DNA of 64,000 nt from Leptospira fainei serovar Hurstbridge str. BUT 6 (lineage in GTDB: Bacteria > Spirochaetota > Leptospiria > Leptospirales > Leptospiraceae), in the NCBI RefSeq assembly GCF_000306235.2, contig NZ_AKWZ02000002.1, positions 62,001 to 126,000 of the forward strand. Direction: 5' to 3'. A program made the translations under genes and the position numbers. Below are positions 20,789 to 30,245 of this stretch, piece by piece. The first letter of the stretch is position 1; the number at the start of each line of letters is the position of its first letter. Below the pieces are notes generated by a model. The model did not search any database, was not told the DNA's origin, and saw nothing but the letters and a program-made list of their open reading frames with translations.

Positions 20789-22441
20789 ATGTCGGAACCA
20801 ACCTACTCCATGGAAAATCCCTTCCAAAATAAATCAGGAACGGATATCGAATCTCCTAAAGGCATTTACGAAGATGCCAATGCTATGGGCAAGGAGTTGC
20901 TAGAAAAACCTCTTCAGGGAGGCGGCACTGATCGAATTCTAGTACAGCACTCTAAATCGAGAATGACCGTTTGGGAAAGGATCAAAGTCCTAACCGAATC
21001 GGAACCGAATATACTTTACCAGAACTGGGGAAAGAACTTAGACGGCGCTTCGCTTGTCACCGGGATTCTTAATATTAACGGAAGGGACGTGGCCGTGTAC
21101 GGCCATGATTTTACTCTTCGCGCCGGTTCAATGGATGCCACTAACGGTAGCAAATTAGCGAGATTAATTTATACGGCAGGGGAGCATGGCATTCCTTTAA
21201 TCGGAATGAACGATTCGGCGGGTGCGTACGTTCCTGCCGGAGTCGGCGGTTTGGACGGATACTCCGAAGCGTTTACTGCGTTGCGGAAAATCAGCGGAGT
21301 AGTTCCGAGTATCATGCTCATGTTCGGATTCAATGCTGGGGGAGGATCCTATCTTCCTCGCCAAGGGTCTTTTATGATCCAGTCCGAGAATACGTTTTTT
21401 GGCCTCACCGGCCCGGGAGTCGTAAAATCGGTATTGGGAGAGGATATTTCCGCGGATGATCTAGGCGGACCGAAAGTCCACGGTCAAAGCGGGGTTGTCG
21501 ATTTGGTAACGAACGACGAGCTCGGTTCCTTACGCACATCTCTCAGACTTCTATCGTATTTACCGGATAATAATTATAGTTTAGCTCCGTTTCATCCTAC
21601 GTCAGATCCGACGGATCGTTTCATTTACGAGGAGGAAATCCTATTTCGGAAAACGTTCAATTCTCCCACCGGAATGAACACACCGTTCGATATCACTCTC
21701 TATATTCAGAATATCTGCGACCACGGACAATACTTCGAGATTCAACCTCAGCGTTCTAGAAACCTAATCACCGCATTCGGCAGAATCGGAGGCCATGTCG
21801 TAGGCTTTGTCGCAAATAATTCGGCAGTATCATCGGGTCAGATCGATATCGGAGCCGCTAGAAAAGGAACTAGGTTTATTCGTTTTTGCAACGTATATAA
21901 TATTCCCGTAATTTTCTTAGAGGACACCACCGGTTTCTTACCGGGAAAAGATCAGGAACACCACGGAATCGTTTTAGAGGGGCGAAAACTTCTGGACTCA
22001 ATCATCGATCTGCGCACGCCTCGATTGACGTTGATTATCCGAAATGCATTCGGGGGAGCATACGCTTCCTTTAATTCGTATCATACCGGAGCCAGTATGG
22101 TTTTTGCGTTACCTACCGCCAGAATTGCCGTCATGGGCCCCGCAGGAAAAGATTACGTCTATAAGGACGAGATGGCCGCTATTCATAAGGAATTCCAAGA
22201 TAGCATTAAGAAAGGAATGCCTGAAAAAGAAGCATTGGCTGTACGAGATAAAAAATTCCAAGTCTTATCGCAGCAATATGAAAAGGAACTCATGAATCCT
22301 AAAGAAGCATTATCTCTGGGTTCGGTCTCCCGGATCGTTCTTCCGGGAACCACGAGAAGCATATTATTCCAAAATTTAGACTATCTAGTTCGCCACTATA
22401 AACCAGCCCCGATGTCCGGGCCACAAAGGGAGTTCGAATAG
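20789..22441 (+). CDS. acyl-CoA carboxylase, carboxyltransferase (beta) subunit
   Basis: 550 aa, the length of propionyl-/methylcrotonyl-type carboxyltransferase subunits. It moves the carboxyl group from biotin to an acyl-CoA (acetyl- or propionyl-CoA). N-terminal crotonase-like half: [35 protein letters not shown] and [16 protein letters not shown]-terminal half: [29 protein letters not shown] and [12 protein letters not shown], in the positions that form the biotin and acyl-CoA sites. The DSAGAY and GGGS backbone-amide motifs are intact. The biotin-carrying partner follows after 6 nt. The 237 bp upstream hold no gene; GGACAGG supplies the ribosome site. Confidence 0.93.
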   Translation: MSEPTYSMENPFQNKSGTDIESPKGIYEDANAMGKELLEKPLQGGGTDRILVQHSKSRMTVWERIKVLTESEPNILYQNWGKNLDGASLVTGILNINGRDVAVYGHDFTLRAGSMDATNGSKLARLIYTAGEHGIPLIGMNDSAGAYVPAGVGGLDGYSEAFTALRKISGVVPSIMLMFGFNAGGGSYLPRQGSFMIQSENTFFGLTGPGVVKSVLGEDISADDLGGPKVHGQSGVVDLVTNDELGSLRTSLRLLSYLPDNNYSLAPFHPTSDPTDRFIYEEEILFRKTFNSPTGMNTPFDITLYIQNICDHGQYFEIQPQRSRNLITAFGRIGGHVVGFVANNSAVSSGQIDIGAARKGTRFIRFCNVYNIPVIFLEDTTGFLPGKDQEHHGIVLEGRKLLDSIIDLRTPRLTLIIRNAFGGAYASFNSYHTGASMVFALPTARIAVMGPAGKDYVYKDEMAAIHKEFQDSIKKGMPEKEALAVRDKKFQVLSQQYEKELMNPKEALSLGSVSRIVLPGTTRSILFQNLDYLVRHYKPAPMSGPQREFE

Positions 22442-22447
22442 AAACCG

Positions 22448-25192
22448 ATGATCGACTATCAAAATAGACGTATTAAATTTCACGAATCATCCTCCCCCTG
22501 GATCCGCTCATTCACACTCGAGTCGATCAAATGTTTGATCGTATGTCGAGGTCCAGTGCGGAAGGAAGCAATGGAGATTTTCGATCTGATCGGAATTCGA
22601 GAATATGGGATTCTTTTGTCCGAAAAGGACTCGGTCGTTTATCCGATGTCTTTGGCCCCCGAATTGAGAGGGTTTCGTTTTCCTTCCAATATCCATCGGG
22701 TTCCGGATTATATGGGAAGCGGAGCGGAAGAGAAAGCGGCTCGCATAAAACAAATTATTTCGATCGCGAAAGACAATCAGTATACGCATATATTCGCCGG
22801 ATACGGCTTTATGGCGGAAGACGCAGAATTCATCGAAGCAATCGAGACAAGCGGTATTATCTTTATGGGCCCCTCCGCTCACGTTGCGCATCAAGCGGGT
22901 TCTAAAGACGAAGCTAAGAAGCTCGCAAGAAAATTAAACGTATCGGTAACGCCCGGAGTCGATACAATTTCCGCAACTTGTCTTCTAAAGAAAGCGAAGG
23001 ATGCGAGCGCCTTAGAAGCGTTAGCGAAGCAAAAGGGAATTTCTTTTTCCTTTGATTCGTCAAAATCGCCGGAAGAAAATGCGGAAGCCCTACTGTATCT
23101 AGGCTATGATAAGATCGTAGAACTGGTCACGATTGCGGAATTGCAGGCGCAGGCCGAAATAGAATGTTCTAAGATTTGGGAAAAATACCCTTCCAATCGA
23201 ATCCGCTTTAAATATGTCGGTGGGGGCGGAGGCAAGGGGCAACGAGTCGTCGCTAAACCGGACGAAGTCAAATCGGCAGTGCAAGAGATTTTATCCGAGT
23301 CGAAAGTAACCGCTCCCGGATCGAACCGAAACTTCTTGATCGAATTAAATATCGAGAAAACTCGCCATAATGAAATTCAGTTGATCGGCAACGGTCAATG
23401 GTGCGTGGCCTTGGGTGGAAGAGATTGTTCCGTCCAAATGCACGAACAAAAACTGTTAGAAATCTCTCTTACTCAGGAGTTATTGCAAAAAGAGATAGCG
23501 GCTGCCGAAAAAAAATCCTCGAAGAAAGCGGAGATTCTCAAAGCCGATTTGAAAGTTCTAAAAGAAATGGAAGAACAATCGGAACGTTTCGGTGAAGCGG
23601 TCCGGCTCAATAGCGTTTCCACGTTCGAGCTAATCGTAGAAGGTACGAATCACTTTTTCATGGAGATGAATACTAGAATTCAGGTGGAACATAGAGTCAC
23701 TGAGATGGCTTACACCTTAAAATTCTTCAATCCGGAAAATAAGGCCGAATTCTTCGTCGTCGATAGTTTGATCGAAGCTATGGCTTTAATCTCTTTACAC
23801 GGGAAACGATTGCCTAAGCCGGAGCGTACCGTCAGAAATATTTCGGGCGCCGAAGTACGTATCAATGCCACGAATAAAGCGATTCAACCTCATGCAGGCG
23901 GAATTATCCTTAACTGGTCGAAATCGTTACCGGAAGAAATTCGAGACGATCAAGGGATTTCGGTCCGAAATCCCGACACGGGCTTATTCGTCCATTACCG
24001 TGTAGCCGGAGCTTATGATTCGAATATTGCCCTATTGATCACGTATGGCAGTGATCGTGAGGATAATTTACGTAGATTGGGAAATATTCTTCGCAGGACG
24101 GAACTAAGAGGACAGGATCTACAGACGAATCTGATCGTTCATTACGGATTAATTAATTGGATTCTAGGTAAGGACGCTATGTTCAAACCTTCCACTGCAT
24201 TTATGATTTCCTATCTAGCGGCGGTGGGGGCACTGGAAGTATTGTCTAAAGACATAGACTTGGAAGTCGCCTGGAAGAAATTACTGACCTCTGTTCCCGG
24301 AGATGGAAAGAAAACCCTCTCTAGAAAACTGACTCTTCTTACCCGTCCCGTCGGCGATTTGTTATCCGACGCTCATTTATTGGCGGGATTTTTAGGATAC
24401 CATTTGGATTTTTCTTGGAAACTCGAAAAAGGAAACGTGATCTGGTTACGAAATCCATTATACGTTCTTGCGGATCTCTATACTTATCTGAATATGGAAG
24501 GCGAGCCTCATCAATCGCCATCCGAAAAGATCTGGGATCACGACGAAGATATTCTGAAAGCGGGTCTGGCATTCTATTCGGAGTTGGAAAAAAGAACCGG
24601 AACAAAAGCGGATTCCAACCATTGGGATGAATTCTTCGCTTCTACTAAGCCCCATGCCGGATTCGATGAGACGCTCTGGACAAAATCCATCGCTGCGCAT
24701 AAAGGATTTCAAATCGGTTTGGAACTTTTGAAACTCATTCCGAACATCGGAAATCAATCCCGCTTCTATACTCTTACGATGGACGAAAATATGGAACCGG
24801 TCATCCCCGAGGAATTCAGAAAAGCGGAAACGAGAGATGCTCTCATTAAAGTTCTTGCCCCTCCGCCAAAAGCAAGCTCGGATGAGATCGTTTCTCCAAT
24901 GGGGGGAATGTTCTACTCCAAAGAGTCTCCCGATCTTCCTCCGATGATTAAAGAGGGAGAACACTTTAAAGTAGGGCAACCGCTATTCATCGTAGAAGTA
25001 ATGAAGATGTTCAATAAGATAACTGCACCGTTCTCAGGTACGATTAAAGAAATAATTCAGCAAGATAGTGACGGAAAAATCATTCAAAAAGGTCAAACTA
25101 TCTTTAAGATCGTTCCCGACGAAGTCCTAAAAGTGGAAACTCCTCAAGAAATACAGGAAAGAAAGAATAAAGTGACTCTCTCTTTACTCTGA
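22448..25192 (+). CDS. acyl-CoA carboxylase, biotin carboxylase plus biotin carrier (alpha) subunit
   Basis: 914 aa, longer than the usual 650-700. Biotin carboxylase domains span about 22-560: glycine loop KYVGGGGGKGQRVV, catalytic EMNTRIQVEHRVTEM and the C-terminal BC domain INATNKAIQPHAGGII. The carrier domain is at about 810-890 with the biotinylated lysine K853 in EVMKM. The BC part is unusual: the opening reads CLIVCRGPVRKEAMEI instead of the standard IANRGEIA, and there are extra segments inside the ATP-grasp (about 165-245) and after CSVQMHEQKL (about 345-375, a charged helix). A region of about 240 aa between BC and carrier is unassigned. It forms the holoenzyme with the preceding subunit. 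Confidence 0.9.
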   Translation: MIDYQNRRIKFHESSSPWIRSFTLESIKCLIVCRGPVRKEAMEIFDLIGIREYGILLSEKDSVVYPMSLAPELRGFRFPSNIHRVPDYMGSGAEEKAARIKQIISIAKDNQYTHIFAGYGFMAEDAEFIEAIETSGIIFMGPSAHVAHQAGSKDEAKKLARKLNVSVTPGVDTISATCLLKKAKDASALEALAKQKGISFSFDSSKSPEENAEALLYLGYDKIVELVTIAELQAQAEIECSKIWEKYPSNRIRFKYVGGGGGKGQRVVAKPDEVKSAVQEILSESKVTAPGSNRNFLIELNIEKTRHNEIQLIGNGQWCVALGGRDCSVQMHEQKLLEISLTQELLQKEIAAAEKKSSKKAEILKADLKVLKEMEEQSERFGEAVRLNSVSTFELIVEGTNHFFMEMNTRIQVEHRVTEMAYTLKFFNPENKAEFFVVDSLIEAMALISLHGKRLPKPERTVRNISGAEVRINATNKAIQPHAGGIILNWSKSLPEEIRDDQGISVRNPDTGLFVHYRVAGAYDSNIALLITYGSDREDNLRRLGNILRRTELRGQDLQTNLIVHYGLINWILGKDAMFKPSTAFMISYLAAVGALEVLSKDIDLEVAWKKLLTSVPGDGKKTLSRKLTLLTRPVGDLLSDAHLLAGFLGYHLDFSWKLEKGNVIWLRNPLYVLADLYTYLNMEGEPHQSPSEKIWDHDEDILKAGLAFYSELEKRTGTKADSNHWDEFFASTKPHAGFDETLWTKSIAAHKGFQIGLELLKLIPNIGNQSRFYTLTMDENMEPVIPEEFRKAETRDALIKVLAPPPKASSDEIVSPMGGMFYSKESPDLPPMIKEGEHFKVGQPLFIVEVMKMFNKITAPFSGTIKEIIQQDSDGKIIQKGQTIFKIVPDEVLKVETPQEIQERKNKVTLSLL

Positions 25193-25217
25193 ATCTCGCT
25201 TAAAAATCGCGTTAAAA

Positions 25218-25266
25218 AAAAAGGCCTCTTTGCCGATTCCTCATGGGATTGCAAAGGGGCCTTTTT
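25218..25266 (+). terminator. rho-independent terminator after the carboxylase genes
   Basis: AAAAAGGCC-t-CTTTGC (25218-25233) pairs with GCAAAG-g-GGCC and the T-run (25251-25266), 25 nt after the stop codon. Confidence 0.85.
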
Positions 25267-25492
25267 CATTTATTTATGACAAGCTAAATTAATTCATTCC
25301 GATCAAAATTCGCCAGGAGCTAAAAAGCGTCAGAATGGCAATAAATTTTCGACAAGACTCCGCCAAGAGGCGTAGAATTTAAAGATAAATAATTAGAAAA
25401 GACTAATAAATACCTTCTTCACATAGTTTATAACTAAATATGTCCCATGAGGAAGATTGATAAAAATATACGCGGTTTTATTAGCCTTACTG

Positions 25493-25521
25493 TTGACAAT
25501 ATTTCATCAAATATGTTAAAT
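25493..25521 (+). promoter_or_regulatory. sigma-70-type promoter of the chemotaxis operon
   Basis: TTGACA (25493-25498), 17-bp AT-rich spacer, TTAAAT (25516-25521), about 105 bp before the cheA GTG. The 25193-25626 gap (434 bp) otherwise holds only the upstream terminator, very AT-rich DNA, an inverted repeat described separately and the cheA ribosome site AGGAAGGAGG (25612-25621). Confidence 0.6.
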
Positions 25522-25592
25522 TTTCATAAATGATAATATGCTGCTATATAATTTCAATATTCTATATATAGCAAAATACTATTTAACATATT
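25510..25592. repeat. 12-bp perfect inverted repeat around the chemotaxis transcription start
   Basis: AATATGTTAAAT (25510-25521) overlaps the -10 element of the presumed promoter; its exact reverse complement ATTTAACATATT lies at 25581-25592, 59 bp downstream. The arms could be two operator half-sites or the base of a long leader stem. Confidence 0.6.
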
Positions 25593-25626
25593 GTGATTAT
25601 CGAAATGAACCAGGAAGGAGGACCCC

Positions 25627-28176
25627 GTGGAGGTCGATTTAAAAGCATTATTGCATGATTTCCTCGCCGAATCGGCGGATTTACTCGATTCTGCGGAAGA
25701 AACCGCCCTTTCCTTGAAAAATGAATTTAGTCCGGAGTCCATCAATACCCTTTTTCGAGCCATACATACGATTAAAGGCAATTCGGGAATATTCGACTTT
25801 CCCGCTATTTCGTCCGTCTCTCATTCTCTGGAAAATTTATTGAATCAATGGAGAAGATCGAACAGTCCACCGGTAGAACATGACATTTCGCTCATATTAG
25901 AATGTTTGGATGAACTTAGGCTGCTACTTAGTAATGTTGATCTCTATAAGAATAGAAACGAAGACCATATTATTTCCCGAATAGATTCTAAATTATCCGA
26001 TTCGAATTCGGCAACAAAAGAGGCTGGGGGCCTTTATCCTAATATTTCTTCCTCCGCAACGACGGCAGGCTCCGTCATTCCAGCAAACTCAAACCAGGCC
26101 AGCTATAACTCCAAAATCGTTATTCCCAAAAAGTATATAGAGCGAGCGCGAATCGAGAATCTATCGCTCTTCGTAGTCCGATTCAAGGCTTTCAACGAAC
26201 AAACCTTAAGTCGCTGCAAGGAGGGCAATCCGTTTCAGCCCCTGGAAGAGAAAGCTTTGGTGCTCCAGTCCAATCTACTTGACCATTCCGAATCGGTTCG
26301 TAACGGGAACGGAAGAGGGGAAATCGATCATCTTGTCCTACTAAGTCGATTGCCCCAGAATACAATCAATGAAGAATGTGCTAGCTTAGGGTCCTTAAAG
26401 TCCGTTCAAATTCTCTTTCAGAGACAGGAAGATAACAAGAGCACTTCTATTAAGGAAACATACTTTGAATCGATCGGATCAAGGGAAGCAGAGACAAACG
26501 GGACAAAAACCCAGACGGAACTTGCCGATAACTATCTGAGAATTCCTCTAAATCTATTAGATCACCTGATTAATTTAGCCGGCGAGACCATTATAGTTCG
26601 AAACCAACTATTACAAAAAATGGAGGCGATCCAGGAACATTCTCTGCTCTCGACAGTCAGGAATCTTAGTCAATTAATCACTCTTTCGCAAGAAAGCATC
26701 ATGAGGACTCGCTTGCAGAGGCTGGAAACCTTCTTTAAAAAAATTCCCAGACTGATTCACGACCTAGAAAGAACGACCAACAAGGATATCGAACTGCATC
26801 TGGACGGCGGCGACGTCGAACTAGACAAAACGATTATCGATACTATTTCGGATCCGATTACCCATATGATTCGTAACTCCGCGGATCATGGCTTGGAATC
26901 TCCCGAAGAAAGGAGTCGGCTAGGTAAGCCTAGAAAAGGACGGATCTATATTTCGGCTGCTCTAAGAGGGGGAAATGTCATTCTCCAGGTACGGGATGAC
27001 GGGAGAGGATTTAACTACGATCGCATCCGTGAGAAGGCGATCGAAAAAGGTCTACTAACGATCGACGAAATTCATCGTAAAACGGACGGCGAACTCGCCG
27101 AATTAGTTTTCGTTCCCGGCTTTAGCACTTCCGAAACGGTTTCTTCCACCTCTGGTCGCGGAGTCGGAATGGACGTCGTTAAGATGAACTTTCAAAAAGC
27201 GGGCGGATCTGTCGCAATTTCGTCGGTAACCGGCTCGGGCACCACAATCACCGCTACCATTCCGCAAACTCTATCAATTCTAAACTGCCAGATGGTTCGA
27301 GCCGGCAGCAGTATGCTGTTCGCGATTCCCCAGCAAAATATAACCGAACTCTTGCTTCTAGATCCTAAATCCGTGTCTAGCGTGGAAAATAAACAGGTTT
27401 ATCTCTTACGAGGTCATTTATTACCGATCATCGACCTGGACGAAATGCTAGATATTCCGAAGGACGATACATTAAAAAACAAATATATAGTGGCCGTTCA
27501 TACGGAGAGACACTCCTTCGGGTTACTCATCACGGAAATAGAAAACCCCGAGGAGATAGTCGTGAAACCGCTTTCAAGAGCTTTGTCCGTATTGAACTTA
27601 TATACGGGAGCGGCGATTTTAGGAGACGGAAACCTAGCGTTGATCTTGGATATTTCGGGTATCGCAAAATTCCTTAAGTTACAAAGTGCTTCGTTCGAGA
27701 ATCGTACATCCGATTCTATAGGCGATAGAAAATCACAAAAACATTATTTATTATTCACCGTTCGAAACCAACTTTTCGGAATCGATAGCAAGGACGTGCA
27801 AAGGTTGGAAATATTCGATCCTGGAAAGGCCGAACGAATCTTAGACAGGGAAATCATTCAGTATCGCGAAGAAGTCGTCGAACTATGCCGATTGGAAAAT
27901 TACTTCAATCTTTCAAAATCGGAAACACAAACGGGAAATGTCATGATTCTCTTTCGAATCAAAGGGATAAAAAAAGGTCTTGTTGTAAACGAAATTCATA
28001 ACGTCATCGATGAGATCCCATCTTTCACAAAGAGTGAAGACGGTGAAAAGGGGATAATCGGAAGCGGAATTCTTTCGGGAGAAACCATCATAATAATCGA
28101 TCCGACAATCTTATTGTCCGAATTATCCACCTCGCTTTTGTCCGTGGAAAAAGAAGCGGAAGTAGAGTTAAAATGA
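25627..28176 (+). CDS. cheA: chemotaxis histidine kinase CheA with two CheW domains
   Basis: 849 aa. Hpt domain (1-110) with phospho-acceptor H47 in FRAIHTIKGNSG. A linker/P2-like stretch (about 165-270) precedes the dimerisation domain (from about 304, LLDHLINLAGETIIVRNQL). The HATPase follows (N box ITHMIRNSADHGLE about 410; RDDGRGF; GRGVGMDVV about 513). Two CheW-like domains come at the C-terminus, about 548-680 (ILNCQMVRAGSSMLFAIP) and 707-840 (YLLFTVRNQLFGID); standard CheA has one. The extra one could bind a second receptor or stabilise an array. It should phosphorylate the CheY and CheB encoded downstream. GTG start with a strong AGGAAGGAGG. Confidence 0.95.
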   Translation: MEVDLKALLHDFLAESADLLDSAEETALSLKNEFSPESINTLFRAIHTIKGNSGIFDFPAISSVSHSLENLLNQWRRSNSPPVEHDISLILECLDELRLLLSNVDLYKNRNEDHIISRIDSKLSDSNSATKEAGGLYPNISSSATTAGSVIPANSNQASYNSKIVIPKKYIERARIENLSLFVVRFKAFNEQTLSRCKEGNPFQPLEEKALVLQSNLLDHSESVRNGNGRGEIDHLVLLSRLPQNTINEECASLGSLKSVQILFQRQEDNKSTSIKETYFESIGSREAETNGTKTQTELADNYLRIPLNLLDHLINLAGETIIVRNQLLQKMEAIQEHSLLSTVRNLSQLITLSQESIMRTRLQRLETFFKKIPRLIHDLERTTNKDIELHLDGGDVELDKTIIDTISDPITHMIRNSADHGLESPEERSRLGKPRKGRIYISAALRGGNVILQVRDDGRGFNYDRIREKAIEKGLLTIDEIHRKTDGELAELVFVPGFSTSETVSSTSGRGVGMDVVKMNFQKAGGSVAISSVTGSGTTITATIPQTLSILNCQMVRAGSSMLFAIPQQNITELLLLDPKSVSSVENKQVYLLRGHLLPIIDLDEMLDIPKDDTLKNKYIVAVHTERHSFGLLITEIENPEEIVVKPLSRALSVLNLYTGAAILGDGNLALILDISGIAKFLKLQSASFENRTSDSIGDRKSQKHYLLFTVRNQLFGIDSKDVQRLEIFDPGKAERILDREIIQYREEVVELCRLENYFNLSKSETQTGNVMILFRIKGIKKGLVVNEIHNVIDEIPSFTKSEDGEKGIIGSGILSGETIIIIDPTILLSELSTSLLSVEKEAEVELK

Positions 28177-28616
28177 GGGAGGGCGGGTCTATTAAACAAC
28201 TACTCTCCTTTACCTTAGCCGGAGAACTTTATGGAATCGCGTTAGAGGATTGTAAAGAAGTAGATCACAATAAAAACATATTAAAAGTTCCGCATTCTCC
28301 TCAACATGTCCTCGGAATCGTAAATTTAAGAGGAGATGTCGTCACAATCCTTAACTTAATGGCTTTGTTCGAAAAGGACTGGAACTATACCGAAAATAAG
28401 AGTTCTCTAATCCGCTTAAAAGGAAAGAAGGAATCCTTCGCCATTCTTGCCGACAGTATTTCGGACATCGTCGAGATTCCGGAAGAAAACTTAGAACCGT
28501 GCCCTTCTCACTTGAATGAGAAAGAAAGTAAATTTATCGACCATATTTCGATCATCAAGAGCGAAACAATCATAATCGTAAATCAACAAGAACTATTGCG
28601 AATAGCAGATGAATAA
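28173..28616 (+). CDS. cheW: chemotaxis adaptor CheW
   Basis: 147 aa, a single CheW domain: QLLSFTLAGELYGIALEDCKEV, the conserved VLGIVNLRGDVVTILNL and the C-terminal SDIVEIPEENLEP. It couples receptors to CheA. ATG at 28173 overlaps the cheA stop by four bases (ATGA), so the two are translationally coupled. Confidence 0.95.
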   Translation: MREGGSIKQLLSFTLAGELYGIALEDCKEVDHNKNILKVPHSPQHVLGIVNLRGDVVTILNLMALFEKDWNYTENKSSLIRLKGKKESFAILADSISDIVEIPEENLEPCPSHLNEKESKFIDHISIIKSETIIIVNQQELLRIADE

Positions 28617-28626
28617 GGATTAGAAA

Positions 28627-30240
28627 ATGTTGGGACTAACTTCACAAAAAAAGAACATCGAATCTGAAAGAAAGCAACTTTCAGTGACCGTAACCGACAA
28701 AGAAGTCATGATGATTGACGGTACTACTTTAGTATCGATGACGGACTTGAAAGGAAAAGTCACTTATGCCAACAAGGAATTTTTAGAGATAGCCGGATTA
28801 ACGGAATCGGAACTGATCGATAAACCTCATAATGTAGTCCGACACCCCGACATTCCTCGCAGCGTATTCCAGGATTTTTGGTCCACAATACAAAGCGGAA
28901 AACCTTGGCGAGGAATCGTTAAGAACAGAAGTAAAAATGGGGATCACTATTGGGTTGATGCAAACGTCGCGCCTAAATTTGAGAACGGCGCCATTGTCGG
29001 GTATATGTCCGTAAGGAGAAAACCGACTCGTAAGCAAGTCGATGAGGCGGCAAAACTTTATAAAGATATATTATCCGGAGTAAAGAAATTTCCGGCAACG
29101 AATTCTAAGAAGCTTTCCATTAGACTTAAATTATTATCGTCAGTTTTCGTAAGCTCTCTCGTTATTGCGGCATTGGTAATCTTACCTCATTTCGGAATCC
29201 TTCCGATTTATTCCTATCTTTTAGCTTCGGTAACGATCCTTTTTCAATGCACGATAGCTCCTTATTTCCTTAGTTATAGCATTTTAAAACCGATCCAGAA
29301 CGCTAGCAATATAGCCAACCGAATTGCAAGTGGAGACCTTTCCGTTAATATTTCGCATAATCGAAACGATGAAATCGGTGAATTGGAAAAATCGATACTC
29401 AACATGTTGATCAATACCGCCGCCTTAATCTCTAGATTGAAAGAAAACGGAAATATTCTCTTTCAATCTTCCAGCGATCTTTCCGGTGCTAGTTTGAATT
29501 TGTCTTCCGGCATCGAGCAGATGTCTCAACAGTCCCAAACGATCGCAGCCGCCGCCACTCAGATGAATCAGAACCTAAATATGATCACAAGTTCGATCGA
29601 GGAAATGTCCGTTTCGGTGGGTGAAGTCGCAAAGAAAGCAGCCGATTCGGCAAAAATCGCGAGAGAAGCGAACAGTACGGCTCTCGAAACGGGCGGAGTC
29701 GTAAAAGAGTTAGGCGATAATGCTCGCGAAATCGGCAACGTAATCGAGAGCATTTCAAACATTGCGGCTCAAACCAAATTATTAGCGCTAAATGCCGCAA
29801 TCGAAGCGGCTGGAGCGGGCGAGGCAGGCAGAGGATTTGCGGTCGTGGCTTCGGAAGTTAAGGAATTAGCTAGGCAATCGGCGGAATCATCGGAAGAAAT
29901 CAAAAGTAAGATCTCGGCCATTCAAAAAAGCACTGAAAAAGTCACAGAATCGATCGGAAAAATCACTTCCGTCATCGCCGAAGTAAACCAGATCAGCGGT
30001 AGCATCGCCTCCGCCGTAGAAGAACAATCCATCACGACCAAGGAGATAGCGGCTAACGTTAGCCAGACATCCGTGACTTCCAACGATGTAACTAAAAACA
30101 TCAATGGTATTTCTACGGCTTCGTTAGATGGAGCGAAAGAATCGAACAACGTATCGAATCTTGCAAAATCGCTGCAATCCTTAGCCGAAGTTCTAACTAC
30201 GTTAGTCGCTCAATTTAAAATTTCAAACTCGGCTAATTGA
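28627..30240 (+). CDS. Aer-like PAS methyl-accepting chemotaxis protein
   Basis: 537 aa. The N-terminal PAS domain (about 38-150) carries the Aer-type signature HNVVRHPDIPRSVF and KNRSKNGDHYWVDANVAP, which in E. coli Aer forms the FAD pocket. Two membrane segments follow with a loop of only a few residues between them (about 168-190 and 194-217), again as in Aer, with no periplasmic ligand domain. A HAMP-like linker (about 217-270) and a full signalling hairpin (tip IAAQTKLLALNAAIEAAGAGEAGRGFAV, quoted here only as landmark) complete it. It should sense redox or oxygen from the cytoplasmic side and control the CheA of this operon. Confidence 0.92.
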   Translation: MLGLTSQKKNIESERKQLSVTVTDKEVMMIDGTTLVSMTDLKGKVTYANKEFLEIAGLTESELIDKPHNVVRHPDIPRSVFQDFWSTIQSGKPWRGIVKNRSKNGDHYWVDANVAPKFENGAIVGYMSVRRKPTRKQVDEAAKLYKDILSGVKKFPATNSKKLSIRLKLLSSVFVSSLVIAALVILPHFGILPIYSYLLASVTILFQCTIAPYFLSYSILKPIQNASNIANRIASGDLSVNISHNRNDEIGELEKSILNMLINTAALISRLKENGNILFQSSSDLSGASLNLSSGIEQMSQQSQTIAAAATQMNQNLNMITSSIEEMSVSVGEVAKKAADSAKIAREANSTALETGGVVKELGDNAREIGNVIESISNIAAQTKLLALNAAIEAAGAGEAGRGFAVVASEVKELARQSAESSEEIKSKISAIQKSTEKVTESIGKITSVIAEVNQISGSIASAVEEQSITTKEIAANVSQTSVTSNDVTKNINGISTASLDGAKESNNVSNLAKSLQSLAEVLTTLVAQFKISNSAN

Positions 30241-30245
30241 AATAA

